A DNA stretch of 64,000 bases from Allantophomopsis cytisporea (Eukaryota > Ascomycota > Leotiomycetes > Phacidiales > Phacidiaceae). The position numbers were made by a program, and so were the translations under genes. The DNA is taken from contig CP103023.1 of the NCBI GenBank assembly GCA_024752435.1, forward strand, positions 1,984,001 through 2,048,000, written 5' to 3'. Within the stretch, counting starts at the first letter, position 1. Each line of letters opens with the position of its first letter. Below the pieces are notes generated by a model that searched no databases, was not told the origin of the DNA, and saw only the letters and a program-made list of their open reading frames with translations. Positions 45,268 to 56,500 of the stretch are shown here, piece after piece.

Positions 45268-47918
45268 AGTTCAACTCCTTCAATCCGCTCAACATTACCC
45301 GAAGGCCTTCAGTATCGCGAACACCCCTGCCAAGATATGAACGAGTTCGACCGAGAGCGACGAGTTCGGCCGCAGAGCCATATGGAGGGCAAGGTAGAGA
45401 TTCATTCGACGAGTCGGACGAATATGAGACGGACGATTCGCCGATAACAGATTCTACGAGGAGTACCGAATCGAGGCTTTCGGAGAAGCCAATGCTGCGA
45501 CGGAAACCCTCGACTCTCGACACGGGTAGCACGAGTAGCATAGCCCGGTACCGCATGTCGCATCGCATAACACGGTATCTATGCCTGGCAATGATATCCA
45601 CCATTGTGCTCTTCATATTCAGTCTCATACGGATGAGCCATGTGTCGCAAAAGAAGCTGGAGCTTGGGGATATTGGGTCGCGGCCACCACCCCCACCTGC
45701 ACCTTGGGAATCCTTTCCCTTCTTAAAACGATACTATGGCGGTATACGAACACTAGTGCGTCTGGAGGAGAATAGGCCAGAATACCCCCTCTCAGAAGAC
45801 GAGAAATCTAATTTCAATGGGACTTCACCCGAAGTTATCCAAGCTGCAGTTCGAGCTGTCCCTGAAAGCCAGCCTTTCAATCCATATCCTGACTATAATT
45901 CCGCCGCATACCTCGCAGAATACGAACCGGTTAAGGAGTGCTTCATCGATGCGCAAAATACCACTCGCGTGCCCAAGCTACAAGCTTACAATGGAAGAAC
46001 AAGTGGCTTTCCGGAACATGTGATGGGTTCATACGAATTATTCGGATTCCGCGATGATGTCTGCTTCGACCGATATGGTCGACTTGGACCTTATGGACAT
46101 GGCTATTCCCTCAGAATGGGCGGAATGGGTACCGGGTTACATGGCGATCAAGAGGGAAGCCGAGGAGTGTGGAGTGAAGATCGGGAAGTCGATTATCGAA
46201 ATGTTGATTGGGCTGATGTCCAAAGTCGATGCCATCAAGCAAATTCTGCGCGATTCCAGACTAGCTCGCCATACTCGGCCTCCAAGCTTGATCCGCTCGC
46301 AGTTCCCAATGTTTTGTCGGAAAAGGATATTACTGAAGGCTGGGAGAATAGAGCGATTGAAGGTGAAGAAGCGGCGCAAGACTCGACTCTATCAGAGAGA
46401 GTGGGCAATGTGGCCGGATCTTCCATCAAGAAGAAGCTGTCACGCACAGCCGTCGTTATTCGTACCTGGGATTCTTATGTGTACAAAGAAGAGGATATCA
46501 TGTATCTTCGAGCTCTCATTTCTGAACTAGTTCTGGGTTCTGGCGGCGAGTATGACGTGCATTTATTAGTTCAGGTCAAGAACTTGGATCTTCCAATTTG
46601 GGCTGATGCAGATACATACGAGGAGCATCTGCACAAGGTCGTACCTCGGGAATTCTGGGGAATTACCACACTTTGGTCTGAGACCCAAATGCTCTTGCTC
46701 TATCACGGTCTTCACGACACTTATGCGCGTGGCCCTGGTCTACCTGTTCATGGTGTTTATCGTGGCTTGCAAATGGCTATCCAGCACTTCGCGCACAATC
46801 ACCCGGAGTACGACTACTTTTGGCATTGGGAGATGGACATTCGATATACGGGTCACTTCTATCACCTGTTCGACAAGTTCACTAGTTTCGCAAAGCAACA
46901 ACCCAGAAAGGGGCTCTGGGAGAGGAACAGCAGGTTCTATATTCCATCAGTTCATGGGAGCTGGGAAGACTTCAAGCAAATGGTTCGCGTCCAGACGGAA
47001 ATGGGCACAGATTCTCCTGCGAATTTATGGGCTCCTGTCAAAGGAAAGGATAATATTGCGAAGGATGCCAAGGGGAAAGCTATTCTGGGTAAAGATGGAA
47101 AGCCCGTTAAGCCAAATAGCCCTGAGGCACTTCAGGCAGCAAAGGAAACTGGTGAGAAACCAATTTGGGGCCCAGAACGCCCAATAGATGAGAACGATTG
47201 GTTTGAGATCGAGAACGATCCAAAGCCGCCCACCAGCTACGAAAAGGACAAGTACACATGGGGCGTAGGTGAAGAAGCAGATCTCATCACTTTGAACCCA
47301 ATTTTTGATCCCGAAGGGACAACCTGGGGCCTTGCACACGACGTCACAGGCTACAACACTGATCAAGGCATTCCAAATAGACGCTCAGTCATCGTAACCG
47401 CATCACGAATGTCCGCACGCCTTCTTCGCACCATGCACCGCGAAACTGCCTTCAAGAAACATCATGCTTTCTCCGAGATGTGGCCAGCAATGGCCGCTCT
47501 GCAGCACGGGTACAAAGCCGTGTACGTGCCGCACCCCATGTATGTGGATCGGGAATGGCCAACACCATACCTAGCATCGGTGATGAATGCAGGCAAGAAT
47601 GGGGCATCGGGCGGAGCGCGCACATCTGTCTTTGGCGACCGTGAACACAACCTGCTCGGCATGACGTGGTACTACAACGCGGGCTTCGCGCCAAACCTCT
47701 GGCGCCGATGGCTCGGCTTCCGTGTCGACAATGAAGGTGGCGAGGAGTTTGAGATGCAGGGTATTGTTGGGCAGTGGCAGGAGGGCGAGGGGAAGAAGGG
47801 TGGTGAGGGCAGAATGTGTCTTCCGCCCATGCTCGTCCATCCTATCAAGGGCGTTGAACTCCCTGTTGAAGAAATCCCTAAGGACGAACCGATCCCTGAG
47901 AGTGATCCTGCTGCTTGA
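45261..47918 (+). CDS. DUF3405 family protein, type II membrane, glycosyltransferase-like
   Basis: Single-exon gene, 885 residues. Residues 1-103 are basic and Ser/Thr-rich. One transmembrane helix follows (about 105-123, LCLAMISTIVLFIFSLI), giving a type II topology with the large C-terminal part in the secretory lumen. The lumenal region has DUF3405 hallmarks: AVVIRTWDSYVYKEEDI, REFWGITTLWSE, YFWHWEMDIRYTGHFY (about 518-533), RFYIPSVHGSWEDF, ITLNPIFDPEGTTW-like text and GYNTDQGIPNRRSV. The WEMDIR segment resembles an acidic metal-binding site of GT-A glycosyltransferases, but activity is not established for the family. The main ATG is overlapped by a short upstream ORF. Family call is confident; function open. 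Confidence 0.93.
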   Translation: MVKFNSFNPLNITRRPSVSRTPLPRYERVRPRATSSAAEPYGGQGRDSFDESDEYETDDSPITDSTRSTESRLSEKPMLRRKPSTLDTGSTSSIARYRMSHRITRYLCLAMISTIVLFIFSLIRMSHVSQKKLELGDIGSRPPPPPAPWESFPFLKRYYGGIRTLVRLEENRPEYPLSEDEKSNFNGTSPEVIQAAVRAVPESQPFNPYPDYNSAAYLAEYEPVKECFIDAQNTTRVPKLQAYNGRTSGFPEHVMGSYELFGFRDDVCFDRYGRLGPYGHGYSLRMGGMGTGLHGDQEGSRGVWSEDREVDYRNVDWADVQSRCHQANSARFQTSSPYSASKLDPLAVPNVLSEKDITEGWENRAIEGEEAAQDSTLSERVGNVAGSSIKKKLSRTAVVIRTWDSYVYKEEDIMYLRALISELVLGSGGEYDVHLLVQVKNLDLPIWADADTYEEHLHKVVPREFWGITTLWSETQMLLLYHGLHDTYARGPGLPVHGVYRGLQMAIQHFAHNHPEYDYFWHWEMDIRYTGHFYHLFDKFTSFAKQQPRKGLWERNSRFYIPSVHGSWEDFKQMVRVQTEMGTDSPANLWAPVKGKDNIAKDAKGKAILGKDGKPVKPNSPEALQAAKETGEKPIWGPERPIDENDWFEIENDPKPPTSYEKDKYTWGVGEEADLITLNPIFDPEGTTWGLAHDVTGYNTDQGIPNRRSVIVTASRMSARLLRTMHRETAFKKHHAFSEMWPAMAALQHGYKAVYVPHPMYVDREWPTPYLASVMNAGKNGASGGARTSVFGDREHNLLGMTWYYNAGFAPNLWRRWLGFRVDNEGGEEFEMQGIVGQWQEGEGKKGGEGRMCLPPMLVHPIKGVELPVEEIPKDEPIPESDPAA

Positions 47919-49470
47919 TTTGAATTTTCTTTTTTTGGTCTTTGGTCATGCAAATTCCCTGAGCGAGCGTTCTGCATCATCTGTCTTGTCCGTCTGTCTA
48001 TCTGTCTGTCCTTGCGTGTCGTCTTGTTGCCGGTTCTTTGGATAAAAGCATAGATTCGTGTAATCTCTCTCCCTTTCCTTCCATCCCCCTACCCCCTCCT
48101 CTTGAAATGTTTTATGTCTTTATGAGCGGGCATTGTATCTCTGGCGTTTTTCTCCCTGTTTCTCCCTTTTCTTTCTCGATATTTCGTTTTGGCTCCTATT
48201 ACTTTACATATTTCTCGGGTACTGGGGGGCGTGTGAATACGAATGGAACTTTGTACATTGAGTGCGTGGTGGATATGCTGTGCATAGTTGTGCATATGAG
48301 ACGGAAGATGGATGTGGATATCAAGCTGATGTTGAGATAGAAGCTTAGATGCTTTTAATGTAGAAAAGAGATGTGATGGATGTTTTTTATTGTACTTGAT
48401 ATGATTCTGTGTGACGGACCATGGACTACGATTATCGGCTGCTTTTATGGCACAGAATTTTGAAGTGTTTAAGAGGTGTCGATATGATTTAGATCATATC
48501 CTCAAATCTCCCTCTCGGAAATTGGTTGACACTTTGTGCCATTGACTCCATCATGGCGAGAGCTTCAGAGCATGGGCTGTAAGAAGTCATCATCATCAGA
48601 CTCCTCGTCATCGTTGCTGACATGCATTGTTGCTGATTACCCTCGCCGGAAGATCCTGAATGCTCTTTATCCATAGTCAAGCTTCTCATGTGATTGACAG
48701 AATTGGATGTTAGGATTAGCTAAGCCCATCGTACCGTTCTCATTGGCATAGTTATCACCATACTTCTCCTTGTTGTAGCTCTCATCATCATCCGCTGTGG
48801 TACCCCCACCCCCCACGGTGGTGTGATCTGTAGACTTTCGAAGGCTTCGAGCTCGTCTCAATAGCGGCAGATACAGGCGCGCAATCTACAGGGTAGAGGT
48901 TTTGCTTATGTTCCATCCTAGACCTGCTCATCTTATATGCACTTGCATGCCTTACACTATACTTCGACGTTATCATAGACTCCTTGTATGGTCAAGATAT
49001 AAACAGCAGAAGCTTTTGGGGTACGTTTCTAATCGGATCTAAGTAGTTATACGGAACTGGAGTTCTTCGATTTTCCTATGAGATGGTGAGCTTTGCTTAT
49101 TTATCGCGGGTGGAATTGGCAGCAGTATATGCGCATTACGCATCGATCCATAACGGGCTTTTTTGGTGTCAGCAGCGCAGCATACCAAAGAAGCACAATA
49201 ACTGTCATCCTCACATTCTGAATTGTTGCATTGATTTTCGGTGCTTCATCATTACTAAGAGCCGTTGTCATCACCGGGATTTGTTATCACCAGGGTCATC
49301 ATGGTGTCCGGCAGTATCGAGGTGGGCTTTGTCATTTCCAGCAAGATCCTTATGCATATTCTTCTCCAAATGGATTTCGTATTGTCTTACTTACTGTTCT
49401 TCAGAACTGAGTGGCTCGTATGCATGCCATAGTTAGCGTGAGTAAGGCAGACATGCACGCATCATGAACC
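47919..49470. other. Convergent intergenic region, no gene seen
   Basis: About 1.55 kb between the 3' ends of the DUF3405 and TYW3 genes. T-rich stretches after 47918 fit a 3'-UTR. No supported coding or RNA feature. Confidence 0.5.
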
Positions 49471-50521
49471 CTAGTCAATCTCAATTTCCTCCTCCTTTGC
49501 CAATGCCTCTCTCTTCGCTCTGACTTCCTCTTTCTTCCTCAAGCCCTCAGCCTTCTTCCTCTCCCTCCGAGCATCTGCATCCTCCCAAACCTCCCCACCC
49601 TTTCCCCTCTTCACATCCTTTTCCTTCTCTAACCCCTCTTTCAACAACGACCGAAACCTTTCAATTCTCTTCATATTTTCCACAAATCGTTCATTTGCAA
49701 GATTCACGAGGTCATACACATTCGCTTCCGGCACCGTACACACCTCTTCGCCACCGATGGCACAGCCTATGATTGATTCCAGCGACATGCCTTGGCTTCG
49801 CACTGCTACCATGGGTGTTGGTACATCCACCGTCGTTGATACAAGATTCAGAGCTCCACTCTCTCGGAAACCCGCTTGCATGGCTGCCTGCAATACTATT
49901 TGCGCGTTGACGAGCGAAGATGTCTGGACGTGTAGAATCTGTGGACGTCAGCTAAGATTCCCATCACGTGCCATAGTGATTCTCCACGTTGAGACTTCAA
50001 GTACGAATCTAGCTTCATCGCAAAGAGCCCGCAATTGTGGGGGAACACCAGATTGTACTTACAAACCCCTCGTACTTGAAATGCACTCTCCGCCCTGCCA
50101 ATTCCTCGACCTTGAATCCGCCCTCCCTCCTCTTCAGCCCCAAGAAAGACGTGGCATCTCCACGCATATCCTCCACAACAATAGGGTCATGAGAAACATA
50201 CAACCACCTTCCCCCACCCCCTTTGCCGCCCGTCCCCGCACTCGTGACCTTCGCTCTCATCTCCTGCTCCCCCCCTTCATGATCTTCGTCCTCCACCCCG
50301 GCGCCCCTCTTCTCCCCCTCGAGAAACACACTCACACGCCCTGCACAGCTACTCGTCGTCACAAAGCCCTCGAGATCATTGATCTCATCTATAAGATCGC
50401 GGATCTGTGCGTCTACAGAACCTTTGGGTGAGAGGTCGTCGTAGTCTGCATCTGGGATCGCAAGCTGTGACAGAATCTTGGCTTTCTTACGCTGAAATGA
50501 CTGCGGGAGTTGAGAGGTCAT
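49471..50521 (-). CDS. TYW3: tRNA wybutosine-synthesizing protein 3 (TYW3)
   Basis: S-adenosylmethionine-dependent N4-methyltransferase acting on the modified guanosine 37 of tRNA-Phe during wybutosine synthesis. Two exons, 50521-50063 and 49938-49471, with a relatively long 124-nt intron (GTAAGT...CCACAG), give 308 residues. Family motifs are clear: LSPKGSVDAQIRDLI near residue 30, FVTTSSCAGRVSVFLEGE (53-70), GGGRWLYVSHDPI, and across the junction HFKYEGF-ILHVQTSSLVNAQ then AAMQAGFRESG. The C-terminal 60 residues are a Lys/Glu-rich extension. I start at the ATG at 50521; the frame upstream has only a non-ATG extension. No other wybutosine gene is in the window. Confidence 0.95.
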
Positions 50522-51066
50522 TTCACTTTCTTTGAGAGTAACCAAAGTAGGTGATACTGCGTTGTGCCGGGGCCTTGTGGTGCGTTGTATTGATGATCCG
50601 GGATTTCTTCGGGTGTGGATTTTTATATTGTTTTCTTGCGCTGCTTGTGCAAGTTGTAACGGGAGGATAAGATGAGCAATATCTTATTGTTCTTTAGGTA
50701 TTCGGAAGAACCTTAATTCTCACTGTGATCATGAGTTTTTTTCCAGTTTGTAGTTGCTGAGAAATTTGAAAATCTGATTCCCAGTTGGGAAGAATTTTTG
50801 TAGGGTAAAAATAAAATACTCGAGACTCGCAAACTTCATAAAAATAAATTCAACAACACTACCTCATCCTTCAACTTTCTATGATGCATAAGAAAGAACT
50901 TTTCTTCCATGTTAAAATCTAGGCACGATCACTACTCTTCGAACTAGATGGACAGATCGAAACTCATCTCCAATCCAGTATTTCACACAACTACTCAGAT
51001 CCAAGTTTTTGACTGATTCACGTATATATTTTCAATTAGAGGACTTTTTCTCCATCAACCTTAACA
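50522..51066. other. Intergenic region upstream of TYW3 and tRNA-Ile
   Basis: About 0.55 kb, AT-rich, expected to hold the TYW3 promoter. Nothing else seen. Confidence 0.5.
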
Positions 51067-51179
51067 GGTCGCTTAGCTCAGTTGGTTAGAGCGTGGTGCT
51101 AATATCTATCAACATCTGCTCCTTCTGGAGCAGATGAGATGCGACGCCAAGGTCGCGAGTTCGACCCTCGTAGTGACCA
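51067..51179 (+). tRNA. tRNA-Ile (anticodon AAT), with intron
   Basis: Acceptor arms GGTCGCT and AGTGACC pair with one G-T wobble. The D-arm reads TAGCTCAGTTGGTTAGAGC and the T-arm GGTCGCGAGTTCGACCCTC. The anticodon loop is CTAATAA, anticodon AAT at 51101-51103. An intron of about 39 nt (51105-51143, edges uncertain by a few bases) sits between positions 37 and 38, and contains a GCTCCTTCTGGAGC hairpin. The discriminator base is A at 51179. RNA polymerase III A and B boxes are intact. Confidence 0.95.
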
Positions 51180-51841
51180 TAAGATTATCTTTTTGCCATT
51201 TTGGACGCCGGAGACTTAACACAAGGGGAATGGGAGAAAAGGTGCTGACGGACAACATTGCCGTGAGAGAGGAGCCCTCGATTTTTGCAGCAATTCAACA
51301 TACATGCTGTGGGTGTAGTTGAGACGGAATTTGGGACAGAATGGAGCTCAGCTGGATGAGAATTGTAAGTGGTAACCCCAGTTAAATTTGATATTCTGAC
51401 CCGTGTACTATTATGATAAGAAAGGGAAGGACATATCATAAACAAATCAATATCTACTACACAAGGACAATTCATTTCGCATTCCTCATTAGCAGCACCT
51501 TTTAAGGTCGATGTTATTATTCTGCCCAAGCACGTGCCAAAGGTACCATTCCAAGGTGAAGAAGTATATAACCGAACGCTATGCTATCCTGAACTAAAAA
51601 GTGGATATCTCTACTCTCTTAGCTCCCACATTTGTCTGCACCACACGAAAGCTACGAATCTCAATCTGCTTTCGGTGCTCTTAAGCTCCAGCATTCTGTC
51701 AGTTCCCTGCATTTCAGGTCCTCGTTAAGATTCTAATCCACTTACATGCCGTGCTTGTATACCAAGTGGGCCTCCGTCTCATCTATCGTCCACAACATAT
51801 CTAACTAAGTACATAGATAACCTTCTCCATTGAAAACGTCC

Positions 51842-51934
51842 GCGCCGGTGGTTTAGTGGTAAAATCCATCGTTGCCATAAGATCTTGCGATCTACAACAT
51901 CGATGGGCCCTGGGTTCGATTCCCAGTCGGCGCA
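51842..51934 (+). tRNA. tRNA-Gly (anticodon GCC), with 22-nt intron
   Basis: Acceptor arms GCGCCGG and TCGGCGC pair with one G-T. The anticodon stem CATCG/CGATG closes loop TTGCCAT with anticodon GCC. The intron (51878-51899) lies between positions 37 and 38. T-arm CTGGGTTCGATTCCCAG is perfect. The mature sequence is identical to the second copy at 52174. Confidence 0.96.
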
Positions 51935-52173
51935 TCAGCCAGATGACTTCAGTCATTAATATCACCTTTTGGTGGTTCATATTGATTTTAGCAATTCAAG
52001 ATTTTGAACTGATTGTTAACCTCTCGGGCCACAAAGTCCTTCTCTTGGTTTTTTGTTTGCATGTGCATATGGGTCAAGTGGAGATGACCCTCAGATGACT
52101 AAAATGTTTTGCACCACCTACTTCCCATCAACAGTCTACCATGGAGCCACATAAGCTTCGTCCGTCAATGACC

Positions 52174-52260
52174 GCGCCGGTGGTTTAGTGGTAAAATCCA
52201 TCGTTGCCATGAAGCAATTCAAGATTCGATGGGCCCTGGGTTCGATTCCCAGTCGGCGCA
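52174..52260 (+). tRNA. tRNA-Gly (anticodon GCC), with 16-nt intron
   Basis: Same 71-nt mature sequence as the gene at 51842, base for base, but the intron (52210-52225) is shorter and unrelated in sequence. The two copies are in the same orientation, about 240 bp apart, and their flanks do not match. Confidence 0.96.
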
Positions 52261-52756
52261 GAAACATTAGTGCAGCGACTCCAGATGTTCTTTTTGCACC
52301 TTGTGCATTGATGGATTCAATTTTGTCAATGGCAAAGTCTTGGTACGAAGTCCAGCGAGTAAATAACACAGCGAGTTCCTTGCCCATTGACATAAATATG
52401 GTTGTGACGGATGTGTGTGACGGATGAAAAGGAATCATCATGACAGCACATGTGTGCTTTTCTCGTATTCGAGTGCCTATCACCAGGAGAAGCCTGCAAC
52501 GAAAGTAACTGATGAGAGAGAACCTTGTCGATGCGGTGATGACCACGAGGAATCATCTTTTGTGTGGTTGAGGTGCGTACGAGAGCCTCGAAAGGACAAA
52601 TTCCGAATAAAGGAAAGGCAACGAAGATGAAAAAAGATATCAGTGAAACACAAAAGGGTGAACATCCAGACAAAGAAAGAGACAAGATACTCAGACAGAC
52701 ATGACTTGATACTTGATACATGCTTTGCACATGAGATGCGGAGAAGCAGGAGATGA
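52261..52756. other. Intergenic region, no gene seen
   Basis: About 0.5 kb between the second tRNA-Gly and the 3' end of the F-box/RPEL gene. No supported feature. Confidence 0.5.
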
Positions 52757-53546
52757 TCAGGCAGCAATTCCCTCTCTGCCAATTTTCTCCCAGAAACGTC
52801 GAAGTCCCAAAACCTTGGCTCTAGTTGGCAGTTCTTTTCGTTCAGAAGTCCATCTCTGCTCTCCAAACTGAGAGGCACCAAAGCGCCTAGCAAGAAATCT
52901 GACCTCAGTCCTGCCCTCTTCACGTCTCTGCTTGAGTCCTTTGTCCCTCCATTCATTGATCCATCTTCGCAACCCGTCCTTGACCTTCTCTCTCTCCACA
53001 CGACGCTTCAAGACGACGACGTCTGAGCTGACCCATCTAACGCCCTGCTTATCCACACACTCTCCAGGCAGAACACCCTTCTCAACCAGTGTCTCAGCCG
53101 ATGGGCGCTCCTGAAGACGGCGATTGAGCTTGATGGCGATGAGATTGCGACTAAGGTTTCTTGCCAGAAGCGTAGTGCGAGATATCCAGATGCGCTTAGC
53201 AATAAGTTGGTGGAGTGTAGGTCGTGAAGGTATCGCACGAGATATAGTCAACGATGCATGATGGAGGCGGAGAGAGTGGAGAAGTGGATCGAGCGAGAGA
53301 GTGCGGAGACGACGGGATGTCTGAGTTGGAAGCGTTAGTGATAATCGTTCCTACGGCTTCTAAGAAGAGAACCAACGATGAACAATGAATGAGTGATATG
53401 TATTATTGTGTCTAGATACTTACTCTGGAAGTTGTGAGCAGCTCTGGTATGTCAAGATGACTCAGGATGTGTAGCAGCAACTCGTCGGGAAGGGACGATA
53501 GCGACGATAGCGATTGCGGGGAGGGAGATAAGGCCTGGTGCGTCAT
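52757..53546 (-). CDS. F-box protein with RPEL-like motif
   Basis: Two exons, 53546-53424 and 53320-52757, with a 103-nt intron (GTAAGT...ACTCAG), give 228 residues. Exon 1 encodes an F-box: LPDELLLHILSHLDIPELL (residues 19-37), continuing after splicing as TTSR-TSRRLRTLSLDPLL. The F-box normally binds Skp1 and recruits substrates to SCF ubiquitin ligases. Further on, KLNRRLQERPSAETLVEKGV is a good RPEL-type motif (RPxxxxLVxxGVLP), and SRPTLHQLIAKRI may be a degenerate earlier copy. RPEL motifs bind monomeric actin in animals. The C-terminal part is Arg/Lys/Glu-rich and probably helical. The F-box is missed if only exon 2 is read. Substrate and actin binding are not shown by sequence alone. 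Confidence 0.85.
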
Positions 53547-56500
53547 GGTTGGGCGTGTGTTTACTCTTTCGTGCCGCTACGAGTTCGGTCAATGAACATG
53601 AAGGCAAGACAAACCACCTGCTATCTAGGCATGAATGATGATGGCGTGTTGAATGCGAGTACACGCGATTTGATTCCGGGTATTTGTATGTTTGTTGAGG
53701 ATCGGAAGTGGAAATGGGAGTGGAAGTAGAAGTAGAAGTGGGTGGATGAAATGGTGATGAGGTGCATTATTGAAACGTGCGTGAGTAGGGGATCGCCTGG
53801 AACAGTGGAGGCTTCAGAGTGCGCGTTGGGGGAATGGAAGCAGGAGTGGCAGTGCTCGTCAGTCCTCACTCAACGAACGAACTCCATTCAATGAAACACA
53901 ATAAATAAACATACATATACCTGAAGTATCTCCTACAGAGGATAGATACTGTGTCGGACCTCAATACTCCGACTCATATATACCATAACATTCATACATA
54001 TAATACGATAATGGCGCTGCCCATCTCTCATTGCCATCAACAGAAGACATGCAAAGCCCCTTCGCACTCATGCATCTGCGGCGGTCAGCAAGGTCACCTA
54101 CGCCGTATCCTCCTCTGTCTTCTGACTTTTATTCTCTTGATTTGATGTTTTTGGTGATGCATGTACGGCAGGTAGTAGGTAGTAGGTAACAGATAGGTGA
54201 TTATCCCCCATCTATTTATGTATATATGCATATATGCGCACCTTACCTCTTGCCTATGAAATGGTAATGTACATTGTATATTACGCCGCCAACCGAGACA
54301 TCAGAGGAGCTGACGTGGATGATGTATGCACCGAGGAAAGTACAGTACCTTACTCGGTGAGCGAGTCCCTAGAGTGTGTGATCCATAAGAGACTTCTCGT
54401 ATGTATGTACATATACATAACAAGTTGACCTACATGACCGACCTGGGCATCTCAATCCTTTACTAGAAGCTACTTCTATTGCAATAGCTACAATGACTAC
54501 ACATACCTTGCTATACGTGCACACTTCCGAGCAATGCAAGTTGCAACCAGCCCTCCATCTAAAGTAATATATCGATGGGCAAATGATTGAAGAACAAGTT
54601 GTATGTATGACCTCAATTTGGTGCCCACCTAATTCGTCTTTGAGCAATGCAAGTAACTATACAAGTACTCCGAATGATAGAAATTCATTCCATGTTTCAA
54701 AGTTAGGAGGTATTTTTTATTAGTTTGGTTTGTGTTTTTGCATGATGAAGCGGCAAATTGAGTCACTACTTTGATATTCTCAGTATTATGATGATGTTGA
54801 TCTTCTAGTTACAAGGCAAAATTAACATCCCACCTTTGATACCTCTATCCTAACTCAAGTCTCCTCCATTAAGTCGCTCAAATGCCCCTCATGGGCGCAT
54901 GAATTCAAGATCACGTGGCCGAATTTCGTCCCACTTGCTATGGAGAATGAGAAAGCATACGGCAGAAAGAAAAGAAAAAATACAGTCGAAAGGTGGGGAA
55001 GATGTTTGCTCCTCTCTCGTCACTTTTGAGCCTCACAACAAAGACCGTAGAAGACAAGAGGCACTCTTCAGTTAGCCCTCAAAATACCTACCGCACTACT
55101 TTCCTGAAGAATTGGTTCTTGATTCTTGATTCTGGTGCGATCCCGACCGCAGACTATGGCCAACACATTCAGACTCAAAGCTCGCAGCTCAGCGACTCAC
55201 ATACATGCACCTCATCAGCCATGCAAAAGTACTTCTTACCTTGCAGCCAATCCACGTTTCCAAGCCTCGCATGACGTGCACACCACCTGCGACGCATACA
55301 TCGCCCTATTTCACTTTTCTGACAGAACGTTTTCTCTCCCGAGAACGCGGAAGCTCCCTCGCCAATCACAGAGACAAGGTGGCCATAGGTGAGGCTGCAC
55401 CTATCTGCACCTCCACCTTATTGTTTTTCGCCAGCCCTGCACAGAACACCATTGGTCACAAGAATTGATACTATAGCCGCGTCCCGCAGCAGTGAACACT
55501 CACCTGAATACGTAGAACCCGATAGTTAGGTACCACTTAGAAACGTGCAGCCGAGCAAATCTTAACGTTCGATTAAAAAGTGACGACGCTGCCTGGCGAT
55601 GCACTCGATACAAAAGAGTCTGGCGGTGTGCACTCCTGTCAATGATTGACTCGGAGCTCCTGACAAAGTGGGAGTTACCGGCCACCGTATTGTCTCTAAG
55701 GCAGGTCGTGATTTCGGTCTTGTTTACTGACACCAAGCTCCCAGATCGCCTAATGAGGAAATGCTGTTGGTAAACACCTCAAGGGGCAAATATCAAGATG
55801 CCCAACGTCGGCTTCAAATTGCATCCCGAAGTTCCGCAGAAACAGCTGCGGCTGGGTTCAGTGCGATTTTCTTCGTGCAGGATCGGCCATGTCTAGGTCA
55901 CGGCCATCAAAATGTGGCCGAATTAATTGGTGCCCGCTGCCTATTCTTCAGCTGGTCGATCTTTCAGGATTGTCTGTGAAAGGCTCAAATGATGTGATAA
56001 GAGAAAGACTTGCATATTTTGCCACAGTGAATGCCGTCCATATCATGGCTGCCATTATGATCCAGTTAAAAAGTCTTCTTGCAGGACACCAATGGAACTG
56101 ATGACGATCGAACTTGCGGGAGAATCTGGCTTAGGAAGGAGGAACCGGAGCTATTCTCTCATTGCTCGCCATCCTGGTTCGATGCTTCGATCGTTCGTAC
56201 ATTGAATATGATGAAAATTGTGATAACACAAAATCATTGCATGGACTCGGTCATGTTGTGGACCGAGTCTGACCAGACTCCTTCCGCCACGTCAGTAAGA
56301 ATATCATTGCACACTCACACCCTAGCGAAACTTTGATTGTGTAATCATGGAGTCCGGTAGAGTTCGTGCGGAGTCGATTGGAGAATCTGACTTGTAGTCC
56401 AAGTGACTGGGTACTCAAGTGAAGTGAAAATACCCCCCTGGTAAATTTGGCGATGATCTGAGGATTTGATAGGGACTTTGAAATTTGAAAAATAAAATCA

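Noticed and set aside
49471..52260. Functional cluster of TYW3 with tRNA genes
   Set aside because: TYW3 modifies tRNA-Phe, whereas the neighbouring genes are tRNA-Ile and tRNA-Gly, so proximity is most likely accidental.
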